Shown in pieces: positions 24,860-33,896 of a stretch of 64,000 bases of DNA (position 1 is its first letter; the number at the start of each line of letters is the position of its first letter). The notes under the pieces are model-generated. The model made no database searches and had not been told where the DNA came from. It saw only the letters and a list, made by a program, of their open reading frames with translations. A program made the position numbers and the translations under genes. The DNA comes from PALSA-1316 sp964499365 (GTDB lineage Bacteria > Nitrospirota > Thermodesulfovibrionia > Thermodesulfovibrionales > UBA6898), in NCBI GenBank assembly GCA_964499365.1, contig CAZCKU010000009.1, forward strand, positions 62,001-126,000, written 5' to 3'.

Positions 24860-26012
24860 CTGCGGGTATCCTCTTCAGTATAAACAGGGTGAGGTCGTCA
24901 TGAAAATCAGAAGCACAGAAGGTCTCGACGCTCCTGACGATCCTGTCAATCAAATCGCCGACAGGCTGGAGATCTCCCAGCAGGGCCTCAAGTCCTTCCT
25001 CGCCAAATTCGGTCCCTGCCTGGTTCTTGACCTCGGTCAGACCGTCCGTGTACAGTACGAGGCTCGTGCCGTCCGAAAAATCCGCCGTGGTGGCGTCCCA
25101 GGTATCATCCGGATCCCAGCCGATGACCGCACCCGTCGAATCGAGACTCGTGACCTCGCCTCCCTTTACCAGGTAGACGGGATTATGTCCGGCAGAAACA
25201 ACGGTCAGTTCATCCCGAGACCGGTCGAAAACGCCGTAGAGAAGCGTCAGAAACATACCGCTGTCGCTCACAATATTGCAGATCATCCGGTTCGCGGTCC
25301 GGACGATCTCCCGGGGGTCGGTCAGGGTATGGCCGAGAGACTGGAGTATCCCCTTGCTCACCGCCATGATCAGGGCCGACGAGGTACTGTGACCGGAGAC
25401 GTCGCCGATCAGGAAGTGGACCCTGCCGCTGTTCTCCCACGCATCGAAAAAATCTCCGCCGATCTTGTCTGAAGGCCGGTAGAACGAACCCACTTCAAAA
25501 CCGGGGAACCGGAGGTCCCGCGGCAGGATATTCTTCTGGACCTTCTGCGCAAGGACCTTTTCATGCTCCAGCTTTTCGTTCTTCCGGGCCAGCTCCTCCT
25601 GGAGCAGCTGGTTCTGTTTCCTCAGAAAGTGCTTTTCGAGCGCCTTCTCAACGGCGATGCCGATCGTCTCCTGGATATTTTCGTCCTTCAGGATATAATC
25701 GCTCGCCCCGGTCTTCAGAGCCTGAATGGCGGTTGTCACTTCACTGTTCCCCGTCAGGATGATGATCGGCACATCGTCTCCCCTGTCCCGGACAGCACGG
25801 ATCAGGCTCAGACCGTCCATCTCCGGCATGTTCATGTCAGAGACAATAAGGCCGACGTCCTCCCCGGAGCTGAATTTTTTCAAGGCCTCGGCCCCGTTTT
25901 CTGCCGTGTCGACACGATATCCCTCGTCCTGCAGGATTATGGCGATCATGTCCCGCACGAGCGGATCGTCATCGGCCACCAGGACGTTTACCCGTTCGTT
26001 TTCAGGCTTCAT
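24852..26012 (-). CDS. Receiver-SpoIIE (PP2C) serine phosphatase
   Basis: A 386-residue response regulator with a phosphatase output. REC is at about residues 8-125 (VLVADDDPLV, phospho-Asp in IVSDMNMPEMDG, Lys in ILKDEN). A coiled linker follows (RKQNQLLQEELARKNEKLEH), then a SpoIIE/RsbU PP2C domain with DKIGGDFFD, IGDVSGHSTSSAL and LYTDGLTEV, whose acidic residues bind metal. It would dephosphorylate the STAS protein encoded two genes downstream when its receiver is phosphorylated, most simply by the CheA encoded just upstream (4-base overlap). Confidence 0.93.
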   Translation of the reverse strand: MKPENERVNVLVADDDPLVRDMIAIILQDEGYRVDTAENGAEALKKFSSGEDVGLIVSDMNMPEMDGLSLIRAVRDRGDDVPIIILTGNSEVTTAIQALKTGASDYILKDENIQETIGIAVEKALEKHFLRKQNQLLQEELARKNEKLEHEKVLAQKVQKNILPRDLRFPGFEVGSFYRPSDKIGGDFFDAWENSGRVHFLIGDVSGHSTSSALIMAVSKGILQSLGHTLTDPREIVRTANRMICNIVSDSGMFLTLLYGVFDRSRDELTVVSAGHNPVYLVKGGEVTSLDSTGAVIGWDPDDTWDATTADFSDGTSLVLYTDGLTEVKNQAGTEFGEEGLEALLGDLQPVGDLIDRIVRSVETFCASDFHDDLTLFILKRIPADG

Positions 26013-28231
26013 ATCTCTTTTCCCTTTCCGATAAGATTCTGCACTGTTTCAACAAGGTTGCTCTGGTCAAAGGCACCTTTGACGATATAGGCGTCTGCAC
26101 CGACTCTGATGCCCCTCCTCCGGTCCTCGTCCTTCTCCCTCGAGGTCACGATGATAATCGGGACGTCTCTGTAGTTGCTGTCGGACCTGAGCCGTTCGGT
26201 CAGCGAAAAACCGTCGAGCCGGGGCATCTCCACGTCGGTTATCACCAGATCATATCTCGACTCCCCCGCGATTTCAAGTGCCTCCATACCGTCACCCGCG
26301 ATCGTCACGCGGTAGCCGTACGCCTCAAGAATACTTTTTTCGATCTCCCGCGTATTGACGGAGTCGTCGACGACAAGGATGCTGATATCCCGCGCTGCCG
26401 CGGCCTCAGGCTGGTGGACAGGCCTGGTCTCGTGCACGCTCCGTGCAGACTCCATGAGCGCGGGGATGTTCAGAATGCTGATGACTTCATTCCGGCCCGA
26501 TATCGTAACTCCGGAGACAAGCCTCACGCTGCGCATATGGGACGGAAGGGACTTGATCACCATATCTTCCTCGTCGTACAGGGCATCGACAATAAAGCCG
26601 ATTTTTTCGGCACCGACCTGCACAATGAGAATCAGCAGCTGGCCCGAAGGCGGCCTCCTGCCGCTGCCCGGGTTCAGGACGTCTCCCAGGTCGGCTACGG
26701 GAATGAACTCCTCACGCAGCCGCAGTGCCTTCCGGGAGACAACGCTGATTATTTCGGTCTCGGATACCCTGATGATCTCGGTCACAAAGTGCGTTGTGAT
26801 GCCGAACGTCATCCCGCGGTAGGAAACAAGGAGGATTCTCATGATCGCAAGCGTCATCGGTATCCTGATCGAAAACGTACTGCCATACCCCTCCTTCGTT
26901 CCGATCTTTACCGTCCCTCTGAGGTCCTCGACAATGTTCCTCTTCACCACGTCCATGCCGACCCCCCGGCCGGAGATATCCGTGATAAGTCCGCTGGTGC
27001 TGAAGCCGGGCAGAAAAATCAGGTCGAGGAGCGCCGGCTCCGGCATCATGTCGAGGGCAGCAGCATCAAACAGCTTCTTTGCCAGGGCCTTTTCCCTGAT
27101 CCGGGCCGCTGATATGCCGGCGCCGTCGTCATGCAGTTCGATCACGATCGAGCCGGCATCATGCAGCGCAGACAACCGTATCCTGCCGCGAGCAGGTTTG
27201 CCGGCTGCTGAGCGCACCCGGGGCTCTTCGATGCCGTGATCGATCGAATTTCTGAGCATATGCACGAGGGGGTCGCTCAATTTTTCAACCATCTTCTTGT
27301 CCAGTTCTATGCCGGCCCCAAGGACCTCGAAATCGACGTCCTTGCCGAGGGTATCCGAAATGTCGCGCACGAGCCGGTGCAGGGGATCAAAGACCGTCGA
27401 AAGAGGTACCATCCTCAACATCAGGGCCTTTTCCTGAAACTCGGACGTAAGAATGTCCTGGAGGACCTTGTCCTGCTTGAGTTGCGAGAGCAGGTTTTTT
27501 AAACCCAGGTGCAGCAAACGGGCATTCGCAAGCAGGGCCGCACCCTCCCCGCCCTGATCACAAAGGCCCACATGCCTTACCGCCTCGCGTTCCAGCGCAG
27601 CAATGTCGGCAATCCGTTCCTTGAGCTTGTTCTGATGCGACACGACCTCGCCCATGAGACGAATCAGATCGTCCAGCTTTTCGGCACGGACCCGGATGCT
27701 CTCGGCAGGGCCGGCTGCTTTTGGCTGCTGCTGGGGAGGAGGTTCAGGGGACCCTGCTTCAGCCGGGGGCTGGTTGTCGGGTTCGGCGGCAGGCGGCGCC
27801 ACCGTACACCTGTCAGCAACATCCTCCGCCTTTCCGGCGGAAAGCGCACCCCCGGCGGCTTCGGCAAGGGCCTCGCAGAGGGAAGCATCTGCCGGCGGAG
27901 GCTCCCCCCCGGAGGAGACTGTCTCGACCATCGCCGACAGGGCATCCACCCCCCTGAACAGCAGTCCGGCCAATTCCCGGCTATGGGTGATGCGTCCCTC
28001 CCTCAGCGCCCCCAGTGCATCTTCCAGCCTGTGTGCCAGTTCGGTTATCGTCGCCAGCTTCAGCATGCGCGCCGATCCCTTGATCGTATGGGCGGCCCGG
28101 AAGATCGCATTGAGGTTCTCCCCGTCTCCCGGATTCTTCTCCAGCGCAACGAGACCCCGGTTGAGCCCCTCGATATGCTCGCGGGCCTCCTCCGCAAAGC
28201 GTGCAATGAATTTCTTGATGTCGAACGCCAT
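26009..28231 (-). CDS. cheA: CheA-type hybrid chemosensory kinase with C-terminal receiver
   Basis: A 740-residue hybrid kinase. In order: Hpt with AAHTIKGSARML; a Pro/Ala-rich linker; a dimerisation helix region (RVRAEKLDDLIRLMGEVVSH); ATPase with N-box HMLRNSIDHGIEEP; a CheW-like domain; and a C-terminal REC (ILVVDDSVNT, phospho-Asp in LVITDVEMPRLDG). CheA-REC fusions are typical of WspE and FrzE rather than flagellar CheA. The start at 28231 is chosen because it overlaps the cheR stop as TAATG; an in-frame start six codons upstream is possible. Confidence 0.94.
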   Translation of the reverse strand: MAFDIKKFIARFAEEAREHIEGLNRGLVALEKNPGDGENLNAIFRAAHTIKGSARMLKLATITELAHRLEDALGALREGRITHSRELAGLLFRGVDALSAMVETVSSGGEPPPADASLCEALAEAAGGALSAGKAEDVADRCTVAPPAAEPDNQPPAEAGSPEPPPQQQPKAAGPAESIRVRAEKLDDLIRLMGEVVSHQNKLKERIADIAALEREAVRHVGLCDQGGEGAALLANARLLHLGLKNLLSQLKQDKVLQDILTSEFQEKALMLRMVPLSTVFDPLHRLVRDISDTLGKDVDFEVLGAGIELDKKMVEKLSDPLVHMLRNSIDHGIEEPRVRSAAGKPARGRIRLSALHDAGSIVIELHDDGAGISAARIREKALAKKLFDAAALDMMPEPALLDLIFLPGFSTSGLITDISGRGVGMDVVKRNIVEDLRGTVKIGTKEGYGSTFSIRIPMTLAIMRILLVSYRGMTFGITTHFVTEIIRVSETEIISVVSRKALRLREEFIPVADLGDVLNPGSGRRPPSGQLLILIVQVGAEKIGFIVDALYDEEDMVIKSLPSHMRSVRLVSGVTISGRNEVISILNIPALMESARSVHETRPVHQPEAAAARDISILVVDDSVNTREIEKSILEAYGYRVTIAGDGMEALEIAGESRYDLVITDVEMPRLDGFSLTERLRSDSNYRDVPIIIVTSREKDEDRRRGIRVGADAYIVKGAFDQSNLVETVQNLIGKGKEI

Positions 28232-29691
28232 TACAAACCCGCGCTCCATCCGGGGCCCTGCATCACCGCAAGGTTATGCCTGCAAAGATGCACGATCTGC
28301 TCCACGGGAACAGGGAACGTCAGAAAGGTCATGCCGTGGCCCGACGGGCCTTTATCTTCAAGCAGCTTTATCACGATGCGGAACTCACGGCAGGCCCTCT
28401 CGCCATCCCTTTCAAACCGGTAAAGCTCTCCGAGATAGAAATGGGCAACCCAGGAGGCCGAATCGATATACAACGCCTCCTTGAATTTCTTTCGTGCCTC
28501 CGCGCAATCCCCCCGGACCTTCGCCAGCAGGCCCAGAAGCAGTTTTCCTTCAAGACACCACGGGTCGAGCTCCATGCCGCAGAGGCAGGCGGCTTCGGCC
28601 TCGTCAAACTTCTCCAGGTTCAGCAGGATGCCGGCCCGCAGCATATATGCCTTGATAAAGGAGGGCTGCAGCGTGAGGACCTCATCGGTCTGCTGAAGTG
28701 CGGCGTCATATTTTCTGGCCTCAGCGAGCGCCAGGGCCTCGTCGAATATATGGTGCGGTCTATCCCTCTTTCTCGTCGCCGGGACATCGCCGGCACCTGC
28801 GGACGGTCCGGCCGGCAGCCGCCTCGCTGGCGGGGGGAGGGTCTTCCTCGCCTCAACCGGCGTCCTGCGCCGCTCCTCGATCCTGACCTCGACACCCTTG
28901 CTGTAAAAAAAGACCCCATCCTTTTCGATCAGGGAGAGGACCCCGATATTATGTGCAAACGTCTCGGTTGAACTCAGAAAGAGATATCCCTTGTCAGCCA
29001 GCAGGTCTGCCAGGTTCCTGAATACGAGCTTCTGGACCTCGGGCTCGAAATAGATCGAGACGTTCCGGTAAAAGATCACATCTGCGTTTCTGACCTGTTC
29101 GGGGTACGAATCTCCGAAGATGTTCAGACGCAGAAACTCCACGCCTTCCCGGACAGCGTCCCTGATACGATAACTGTTCCCCTGCCGGTCGAAATATCCC
29201 CTGCGGATGTGCTCCGGAACCCCGCGGAAGGAATGTCCGGCATAGACGCCGGCTTTCGCCCTGCCGAGGGCTTCGTCGTCGATATCAATGCCGACGACCG
29301 AAAACATGCGGTGAAAGCCCGGTCCGAACTTCGCCATCAGCGATATCGCGACCGAGTAAGGTTCCTCTCCGCTCGAACAGCCCGCACAGACGATCCTGAT
29401 CCTGTCCCCCTCTTTCCTGCCGGCCATCATGCCGGGGAGCAGCCTTTCGGTGAGGATATCAAAATGAACCGGCTCACGCAGGAAATAGGTTTCGTTGACC
29501 GTAATGAGGTTCACCAGCATGTTAAATTCATGCGGTTCGCGGGTAAGCAGCCCGAGGTATTCCTCATGCGAGCTCACGGCCCGTTCGGACAATCTCGACT
29601 TTATGCCCTCGGAGAGGATGGCCTCACGCGAGGCATCGAACGAAAGCCCGCACTTCTCCCTGATCAGACATTTGAACGGTTTCAGGTGCAT
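28231..29691 (-). CDS. cheR: CheR-type receptor methyltransferase with TPR tail
   Basis: A 486-residue protein. Residues about 1-265 are CheR: NETYFLREPVHFDIL, the SAM-binding VCAGCSSGEEPYSVAI and VIFYRNVSIYFEP. In the last, Val replaces the Leu of the usual RNVLIYF motif. A Pro/Arg-rich linker follows, then TPR-like helices (residues about 315-440), as in WspC. It methylates glutamates of the receptor encoded two genes upstream. It overlaps cheB by 10 bases and touches cheA. Confidence 0.94.
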   Translation of the reverse strand: MHLKPFKCLIREKCGLSFDASREAILSEGIKSRLSERAVSSHEEYLGLLTREPHEFNMLVNLITVNETYFLREPVHFDILTERLLPGMMAGRKEGDRIRIVCAGCSSGEEPYSVAISLMAKFGPGFHRMFSVVGIDIDDEALGRAKAGVYAGHSFRGVPEHIRRGYFDRQGNSYRIRDAVREGVEFLRLNIFGDSYPEQVRNADVIFYRNVSIYFEPEVQKLVFRNLADLLADKGYLFLSSTETFAHNIGVLSLIEKDGVFFYSKGVEVRIEERRRTPVEARKTLPPPARRLPAGPSAGAGDVPATRKRDRPHHIFDEALALAEARKYDAALQQTDEVLTLQPSFIKAYMLRAGILLNLEKFDEAEAACLCGMELDPWCLEGKLLLGLLAKVRGDCAEARKKFKEALYIDSASWVAHFYLGELYRFERDGERACREFRIVIKLLEDKGPSGHGMTFLTFPVPVEQIVHLCRHNLAVMQGPGWSAGL

Positions 29692-30758
29692 GAACCGATC
29701 CGTTCCGCCGCAACACCCTTATCGGCAGCCGCCCGCGCTATTTCGCTGCTGATAGCATGCAGGGGCATCACGGCGTCAACGCAGCCGCTCTCGATCGCCA
29801 GTCTCGGCATCCCGAATATGACCGAGGTCTTCTCATCCTGCGCAATGGTCCATCCGCCCGCCTTCCTGATCTTCTTCATGCCGGCGACTCCGTCGTTCCC
29901 CATGCCGGTGAGGATGACCCCGATCGCCTTGTTGCTGAAGGCCTCTGCCACCGAGGAAAGGAGCAGGTCGCACGACGGCCGGTAGATATCATTCGGCTGC
30001 CTCCCGGCAAATATAATTCTTTTCGAGCTGTCGATCAGCATGTGGGTTTCCGGGGGACAAACGTAGGCCGTCCCGGGTCTGAGATATTCCCCGTCTTCTG
30101 CCACCTTCAGTTCGACCCGCGACAGCGGCCTGAGCCAGCCGACCATCCCGCTCACAAAGCCGTCGGAGATATGCTGGGCGATCACGATCGGCACGGGAAA
30201 TTTCTCAGGCAGCCGTGACAGGATAACCGACAGGGCATCCGGCCCGCCTGTTGACGACGCGATCGCCACGATCCGGTCAGACAGGTCTCCGCTGATCAGC
30301 GGGGCGTCCGCCACAGCGGGATGCAGATGGGCCCGCCTTCCGGAGATATGGGGAACCACCCTGACCCTGGACAACAGTTTGAGCTTTGCCACAAATTCGC
30401 GGGCCGTCCCAATGTTCAGGTCAGGCTTGATCACAAGGTCGAGTGCACCCTTCGCTATCGCGGCATACGCCGTCTTCGCGTCGCTCCGGGTAGTGACGAC
30501 GAGGATCGGGACAGCGTTCTCTGCCATGATCTGTTCTATGGCCTGGAGCCCGTCCATGACAGGCATCTCGATGTCCATCGTCACAATATCCGGCCTGAGA
30601 ATCCGGACGGCAGCGACCGCCTCCAGGCCGTTCGAGGCCTCGCCCACGACCTCCATTTCGGAATCGAGCTCGACGATTGCCCTGATCAGGTCCCTTACGA
30701 GGGAACTGTCGTCTACGATCAGAACCCGCGACTTATTTATGACGGTCTCCCCATACAA
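29682..30758 (-). CDS. cheB: CheB-type receptor methylesterase
   Basis: A 358-residue protein. The N-terminal receiver (VLIVDDSSLV, phospho-Asp in IVTMDIEMPVMDG, Lys in VIKPDL) controls a C-terminal esterase with the catalytic Ser in IASSTGG, His in IAQHISDGF and Asp in GMGNDGVAGM. The frame has no ATG near its start; the only normal candidate is a TTG at 30756-30758, with AGGGA about 10 bases before it. A rare ATA just after GGGGAG is another option. This weak start may keep CheB levels low. Confidence 0.93.
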   Translation of the reverse strand: MYGETVINKSRVLIVDDSSLVRDLIRAIVELDSEMEVVGEASNGLEAVAAVRILRPDIVTMDIEMPVMDGLQAIEQIMAENAVPILVVTTRSDAKTAYAAIAKGALDLVIKPDLNIGTAREFVAKLKLLSRVRVVPHISGRRAHLHPAVADAPLISGDLSDRIVAIASSTGGPDALSVILSRLPEKFPVPIVIAQHISDGFVSGMVGWLRPLSRVELKVAEDGEYLRPGTAYVCPPETHMLIDSSKRIIFAGRQPNDIYRPSCDLLLSSVAEAFSNKAIGVILTGMGNDGVAGMKKIRKAGGWTIAQDEKTSVIFGMPRLAIESGCVDAVMPLHAISSEIARAAADKGVAAERIGSCT

Positions 30759-30770
30759 AGGATTTCTTCC

Positions 30771-32006
30771 CTAGGCATTGGCCCCGTTCTCCGCAGGCCC
30801 TCCGCCGTCTGTACCGCCCCTATACCCGAGTTTCCTCAGTATCCCCTCGAGATCGTGAGACACATCGGCGAGCTCCTCGCTGATCGTGCTGAGAGCCTCA
30901 ACCGACGCTGAGGTCGTTATCGTGCCCTGCATGATCTCGCGCAGGGCGATCACGACCTGGCTGTTCGCCGTCTTCTGCTGCTGCGTCGAAAGAGATATCT
31001 GCTTTGCGGAATCCATCGTCGTATGGGCTGCGTCGACGATTTCAGAAAGGAGCGATGCCGCCTGAAAGGAGAACTCCATCCCCTGTTCAATCCCCTGGGA
31101 ACTCTTTTCCGAGGCAACGGTCAGATTGTTCACTGCCTCCTGGATCTCACTGATCTTTGCCTCTATCTCGCTGGTGGACTCGGTGACGCTGTCGGCAAGC
31201 CTGCGGATCTCGGCCGCAACGACCCCGAACCGCTTGCCAGCCTCGCCGGCGCTGGAGGCCTCGAGCGCAGCATTGAAGGCAAGGAGCTTCGTGTGGTCGG
31301 CAATGGAGTTGATGATCTCCATTACCTTCGTGATCTCCCGTGACTTTCTGCCGAGGTCCACGATCTCTGCAACGCTCTTCTGACTGTTGCCATGGATTTC
31401 GGACATCTTCATGATCATGGATTCGATCGCGGTCGCGCCTTTCTTCGTATCCTCCCAGGTCTTCTGGGCTATATCGACCACCGCCTTTGCATGGTCGGCG
31501 ATCTGCGTCGATGAGGCGGAGAGTTCTTCGGTGGTTGACGTAATCTCGGAGATGGAGGCGGACTCTTCAGATGCGACAGCGGCATATTGTGAAACCGTGA
31601 TGGAAAGCATACCTGCGTGTGACCCCATATGTCTGACCGCTTCGGATGCCTTCCCGATGTCCTCATAATACTCCCGCTGAAAACGACTGATCATATACCA
31701 GGTGCAGAGCAGGAGCACAGCGGAGAGCAGGACGGCCCGCGTCAGAAAAAGCCGGTACATTTCCCGCGTATGTTCCGCCTCCCGGGCAGTCATAGCGCTT
31801 CTGTCCATAAAAAGTTTGACGGCAGCCTCCCTGTTCGTACTCACGGCGCGGTCATACGCCTCAATACGTTTATCCCCGGCAGTTTTGATCACCGACAGTG
31901 AGATCAAAACGAAGACGGTTATCGTAATAACCAGCGGCAGAATCAGGAACAGCAGGAACTGGTTTTTTGATGTGACGTCATTCTTGAACAATCCTATTTT
32001 ATGCAT
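30771..32006 (-). CDS. Methyl-accepting chemotaxis-type receptor
   Basis: A 411-residue receptor. TM1 (about residues 18-38) and TM2 (about 90-108) enclose a small periplasmic part of about 50 residues. No clear HAMP follows. The cytoplasmic signalling domain has the hairpin region EIINSIADHTKLLAFNAALEASSAGEAGKRFGVVAAEIRRLADSV in segments, close to the MCP consensus though with TKLLAFNAA for TNLLALNAA. The start at 32006 fits the GAGGAA Shine-Dalgarno better than a GTG nine bases upstream. With so small a sensor part it may sense membrane or surface state, as proposed for WspA; that is inference. Confidence 0.9.
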   Translation of the reverse strand: MHKIGLFKNDVTSKNQFLLFLILPLVITITVFVLISLSVIKTAGDKRIEAYDRAVSTNREAAVKLFMDRSAMTAREAEHTREMYRLFLTRAVLLSAVLLLCTWYMISRFQREYYEDIGKASEAVRHMGSHAGMLSITVSQYAAVASEESASISEITSTTEELSASSTQIADHAKAVVDIAQKTWEDTKKGATAIESMIMKMSEIHGNSQKSVAEIVDLGRKSREITKVMEIINSIADHTKLLAFNAALEASSAGEAGKRFGVVAAEIRRLADSVTESTSEIEAKISEIQEAVNNLTVASEKSSQGIEQGMEFSFQAASLLSEIVDAAHTTMDSAKQISLSTQQQKTANSQVVIALREIMQGTITTSASVEALSTISEELADVSHDLEGILRKLGYRGGTDGGGPAENGANA

Positions 32007-32025
32007 GACAGACACTTCCTCTCTT

Positions 32026-32466
32026 TCAGGCGGTTGCTCCCGCCTTGCATGATTTCAGGCCTTTCAGCCGGTATAAATCGATGAGCAATACTACGTTCTT
32101 CCCCTGCGGAACAGCCCCCCAAAAGGGGCGCAGCCCTGCCTGAGACAGAAGTGGCTCCGTAAAAAGCCGAATCGTTCCTGTCGGAACCGGCACGATCGAA
32201 TCGAGGCTGTCAACCCCAATCCCGCACGCCTCCCCGCCATCCCGGTACAAAAGTATTTTCTGGGATGCCGGGCTGGCCGCCTGTTCAGCCCCCAGAATCT
32301 CACTCAGCACCCGGACAGCGATGCCCCCCTCCCCGGCCTGACCGGGGCTCATAATGCCATCCACCTGGCTCGCGTCAACAGCCATCCGGACCCCGGCCGC
32401 GCTGAACATGAGGAAATCCACCTCCGCCGGAAGGGTACAGGTCTCATCGCGACCGTCATTCACCAT
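32026..32466 (-). CDS. Divergent CheW-like coupling protein
   Basis: A 146-residue protein with a CheW-like fold pattern: VDFLMFSAAGVRMAVDASQV, GIGVDSLDSIVPVPTGTIR and GAVPQGKNVVLLIDLYRL at the end. It is well diverged and lacks the NxRG motif of typical CheW. I choose the start at 32466, where the ATG overlaps the end of the canonical cheW gene; a longer frame reaches 32526. Wsp-type systems carry two CheW proteins, and this would be the second. Confidence 0.72.
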   Translation of the reverse strand: MVNDGRDETCTLPAEVDFLMFSAAGVRMAVDASQVDGIMSPGQAGEGGIAVRVLSEILGAEQAASPASQKILLYRDGGEACGIGVDSLDSIVPVPTGTIRLFTEPLLSQAGLRPFWGAVPQGKNVVLLIDLYRLKGLKSCKAGATA

Positions 32467-32977
32467 GGGCACAGAGCTTGCCGAACAGGCGGGAGACGTC
32501 GAGCATGACAACGGTCCTGCTGCCATAAAGCATCTCCCCGGTCACCAGTTCTTTTTTTGCATCGTCCAGGGTAAGCAGCGGGGGTTTAATCGAGTCGAGA
32601 GGAATGTCCACAACATCCAGTACGGAATCCACAATAAGCCCGGAACGAACCCCGGCCTTCGCAGCTATCAGAATCCTGCTGGCAGATGTACGTTCACTGT
32701 CGGGAAGGTCCAGGAACCTGTTGAGATTGATAACGGACTCAATGTCACCGCGGTTGTTGATCACGCCGGGAATGAAGCCCGGGGCTCCCGGTATCGGGAA
32801 AATATCCATGAAAGGCAGAATCTCCTTCACATCAGACCCCGGCAGGGCAAAGCAACAGTCACCGAGAGTGAAGATTACGACCTTGAGCGTCTCGACCTCT
32901 ACGTCGACCGTCGTTGCCCTGCCCTTCAGTTTTCCAAGTTCTTCAATGATCAGATCGCTTCTTCGCTTCTCGGTCAT
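32456..32977 (-). CDS. cheW: CheW-type coupling protein
   Basis: A 173-residue adaptor linking receptor and CheA. CheW features include VVIFTLGDCCFALPGSDVKEIL, GFIPGVINNRGDIESVINL (NxRG) and GLIVDSVLDVVDIP. The extra 27-residue N-terminus is helical and charged. It is the first gene of the minus-strand chemosensory operon, with CCGGAG 7-8 bases before the ATG. The promoter should lie in the 228-bp gap up to tusA (32978-33205), but I see no clear consensus there. Confidence 0.93.
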   Translation of the reverse strand: MTEKRRSDLIIEELGKLKGRATTVDVEVETLKVVIFTLGDCCFALPGSDVKEILPFMDIFPIPGAPGFIPGVINNRGDIESVINLNRFLDLPDSERTSASRILIAAKAGVRSGLIVDSVLDVVDIPLDSIKPPLLTLDDAKKELVTGEMLYGSRTVVMLDVSRLFGKLCAHGE

Positions 32978-33205
32978 GGTTTTCTCCGGGGCTTTTCTCT
33001 GTTATGTGGTCCCGCAGGCACTGGGTACCGCGCACGGCAGTGCCTTCCATCCCTGTCGATAAACATCTCCGCCGGGAATATCTTCTTCAGTCTGTTACCG
33101 CCGTAATGAGTTTTCCTGCCGCAGTCACGTGGCTTGTTGGCAGAAAGGAGGGTCTTCCTGCGGGCAGGGGATCAACACCGTCGACCCCCTATCTGGACAG
33201 GCGAA

Positions 33206-33427
33206 TCAGAACTGGATCTGACACTTCTTTGAGCCGCCCTCGTCCCGCACCCAGAGGAGAATCTTCTTTGAGCGGGCACACCAGTCCCTGACATCTTTTT
33301 CAAAGGTTGCGCAGTCCGCAACAGCTTCGAGTACATCACCCGGCTTCATCCTGACGGCCATGGCCGTAATTTTAAGTGTTGGCTGCGGGCATTTCAGGCC
33401 CCGTGCATCAAGCGTCTGTAGCGCCAT
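33206..33427 (-). CDS. tusA: TusA/SirA-family sulfur carrier protein
   Basis: A 73-residue protein with the family motif LKCPQPTLKI, whose first Cys carries persulfide sulfur. The usual beta-alpha-beta pattern follows (VLEAVADCATFEKDVRDWC). A strong GGAGG is spaced correctly before the ATG. It is the last gene of the mvh-hdr operon, 46 bases after mvhD. TusA-like genes also accompany hdr-like genes in sulfur-oxidising bacteria, so it may deliver or accept sulfane sulfur for this complex; that role is inferred. Confidence 0.93.
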   Translation of the reverse strand: MALQTLDARGLKCPQPTLKITAMAVRMKPGDVLEAVADCATFEKDVRDWCARSKKILLWVRDEGGSKKCQIQF

Positions 33428-33473
33428 ATCATCCCTCCTTGGGTTTCATATAATATACATGATTTATTGCCTG

Positions 33474-33896
33474 TTACGCAGGAATTTTTAGGGGTCCCAG
33501 TGCCCTGATGGCATCCACCATCCCGGTAATGACCCTGACAAATTTTTCGCCCTCTCCCGCAGAAACAAAATCGAACCGGCACCGATCTTTCTCAATGCCG
33601 AAGGGTTCGAGCATCCTCAGAAGAAGACGGTGGCGCTGTACCGCCCGGTAGTTGCCCTCCTTGTAGTGACAGTCGCCGGGATGACAGGCCAGAATAATGA
33701 CGCCGTCCGCTCCCCGTTCAAAGGCCTTCATCACAAACTGGGGGTCTACCCTCCCGCTGCACATTACCCGGATGACGTCCACATTCGGGGGATAGGGGCT
33801 CTGTGCCGTCCCTGCCTTGTCCGCACCTGCATACGAACACCAGTTGCAGAGGAACCCGATAATCTTCGGCTCGAAAGCCGTCCTGTCTTCAGTCAT
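33474..33896 (-). CDS. mvhD: MvhD/FrhD-family hydrogenase iron-sulfur subunit
   Basis: A 140-residue [2Fe-2S] electron-transfer protein. The conserved cysteines are in FLCNWCSYAGAD, VMCSGRVDP and LACHPGDCHY, the MvhD pattern. MvhD bridges the [NiFe]-hydrogenase MvhAG and HdrA. The ATG at 33896 overlaps the hdrA stop (ATGA); a longer upstream frame runs into hdrA and is not credible. Confidence 0.95.
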   Translation of the reverse strand: MTEDRTAFEPKIIGFLCNWCSYAGADKAGTAQSPYPPNVDVIRVMCSGRVDPQFVMKAFERGADGVIILACHPGDCHYKEGNYRAVQRHRLLLRMLEPFGIEKDRCRFDFVSAGEGEKFVRVITGMVDAIRALGPLKIPA

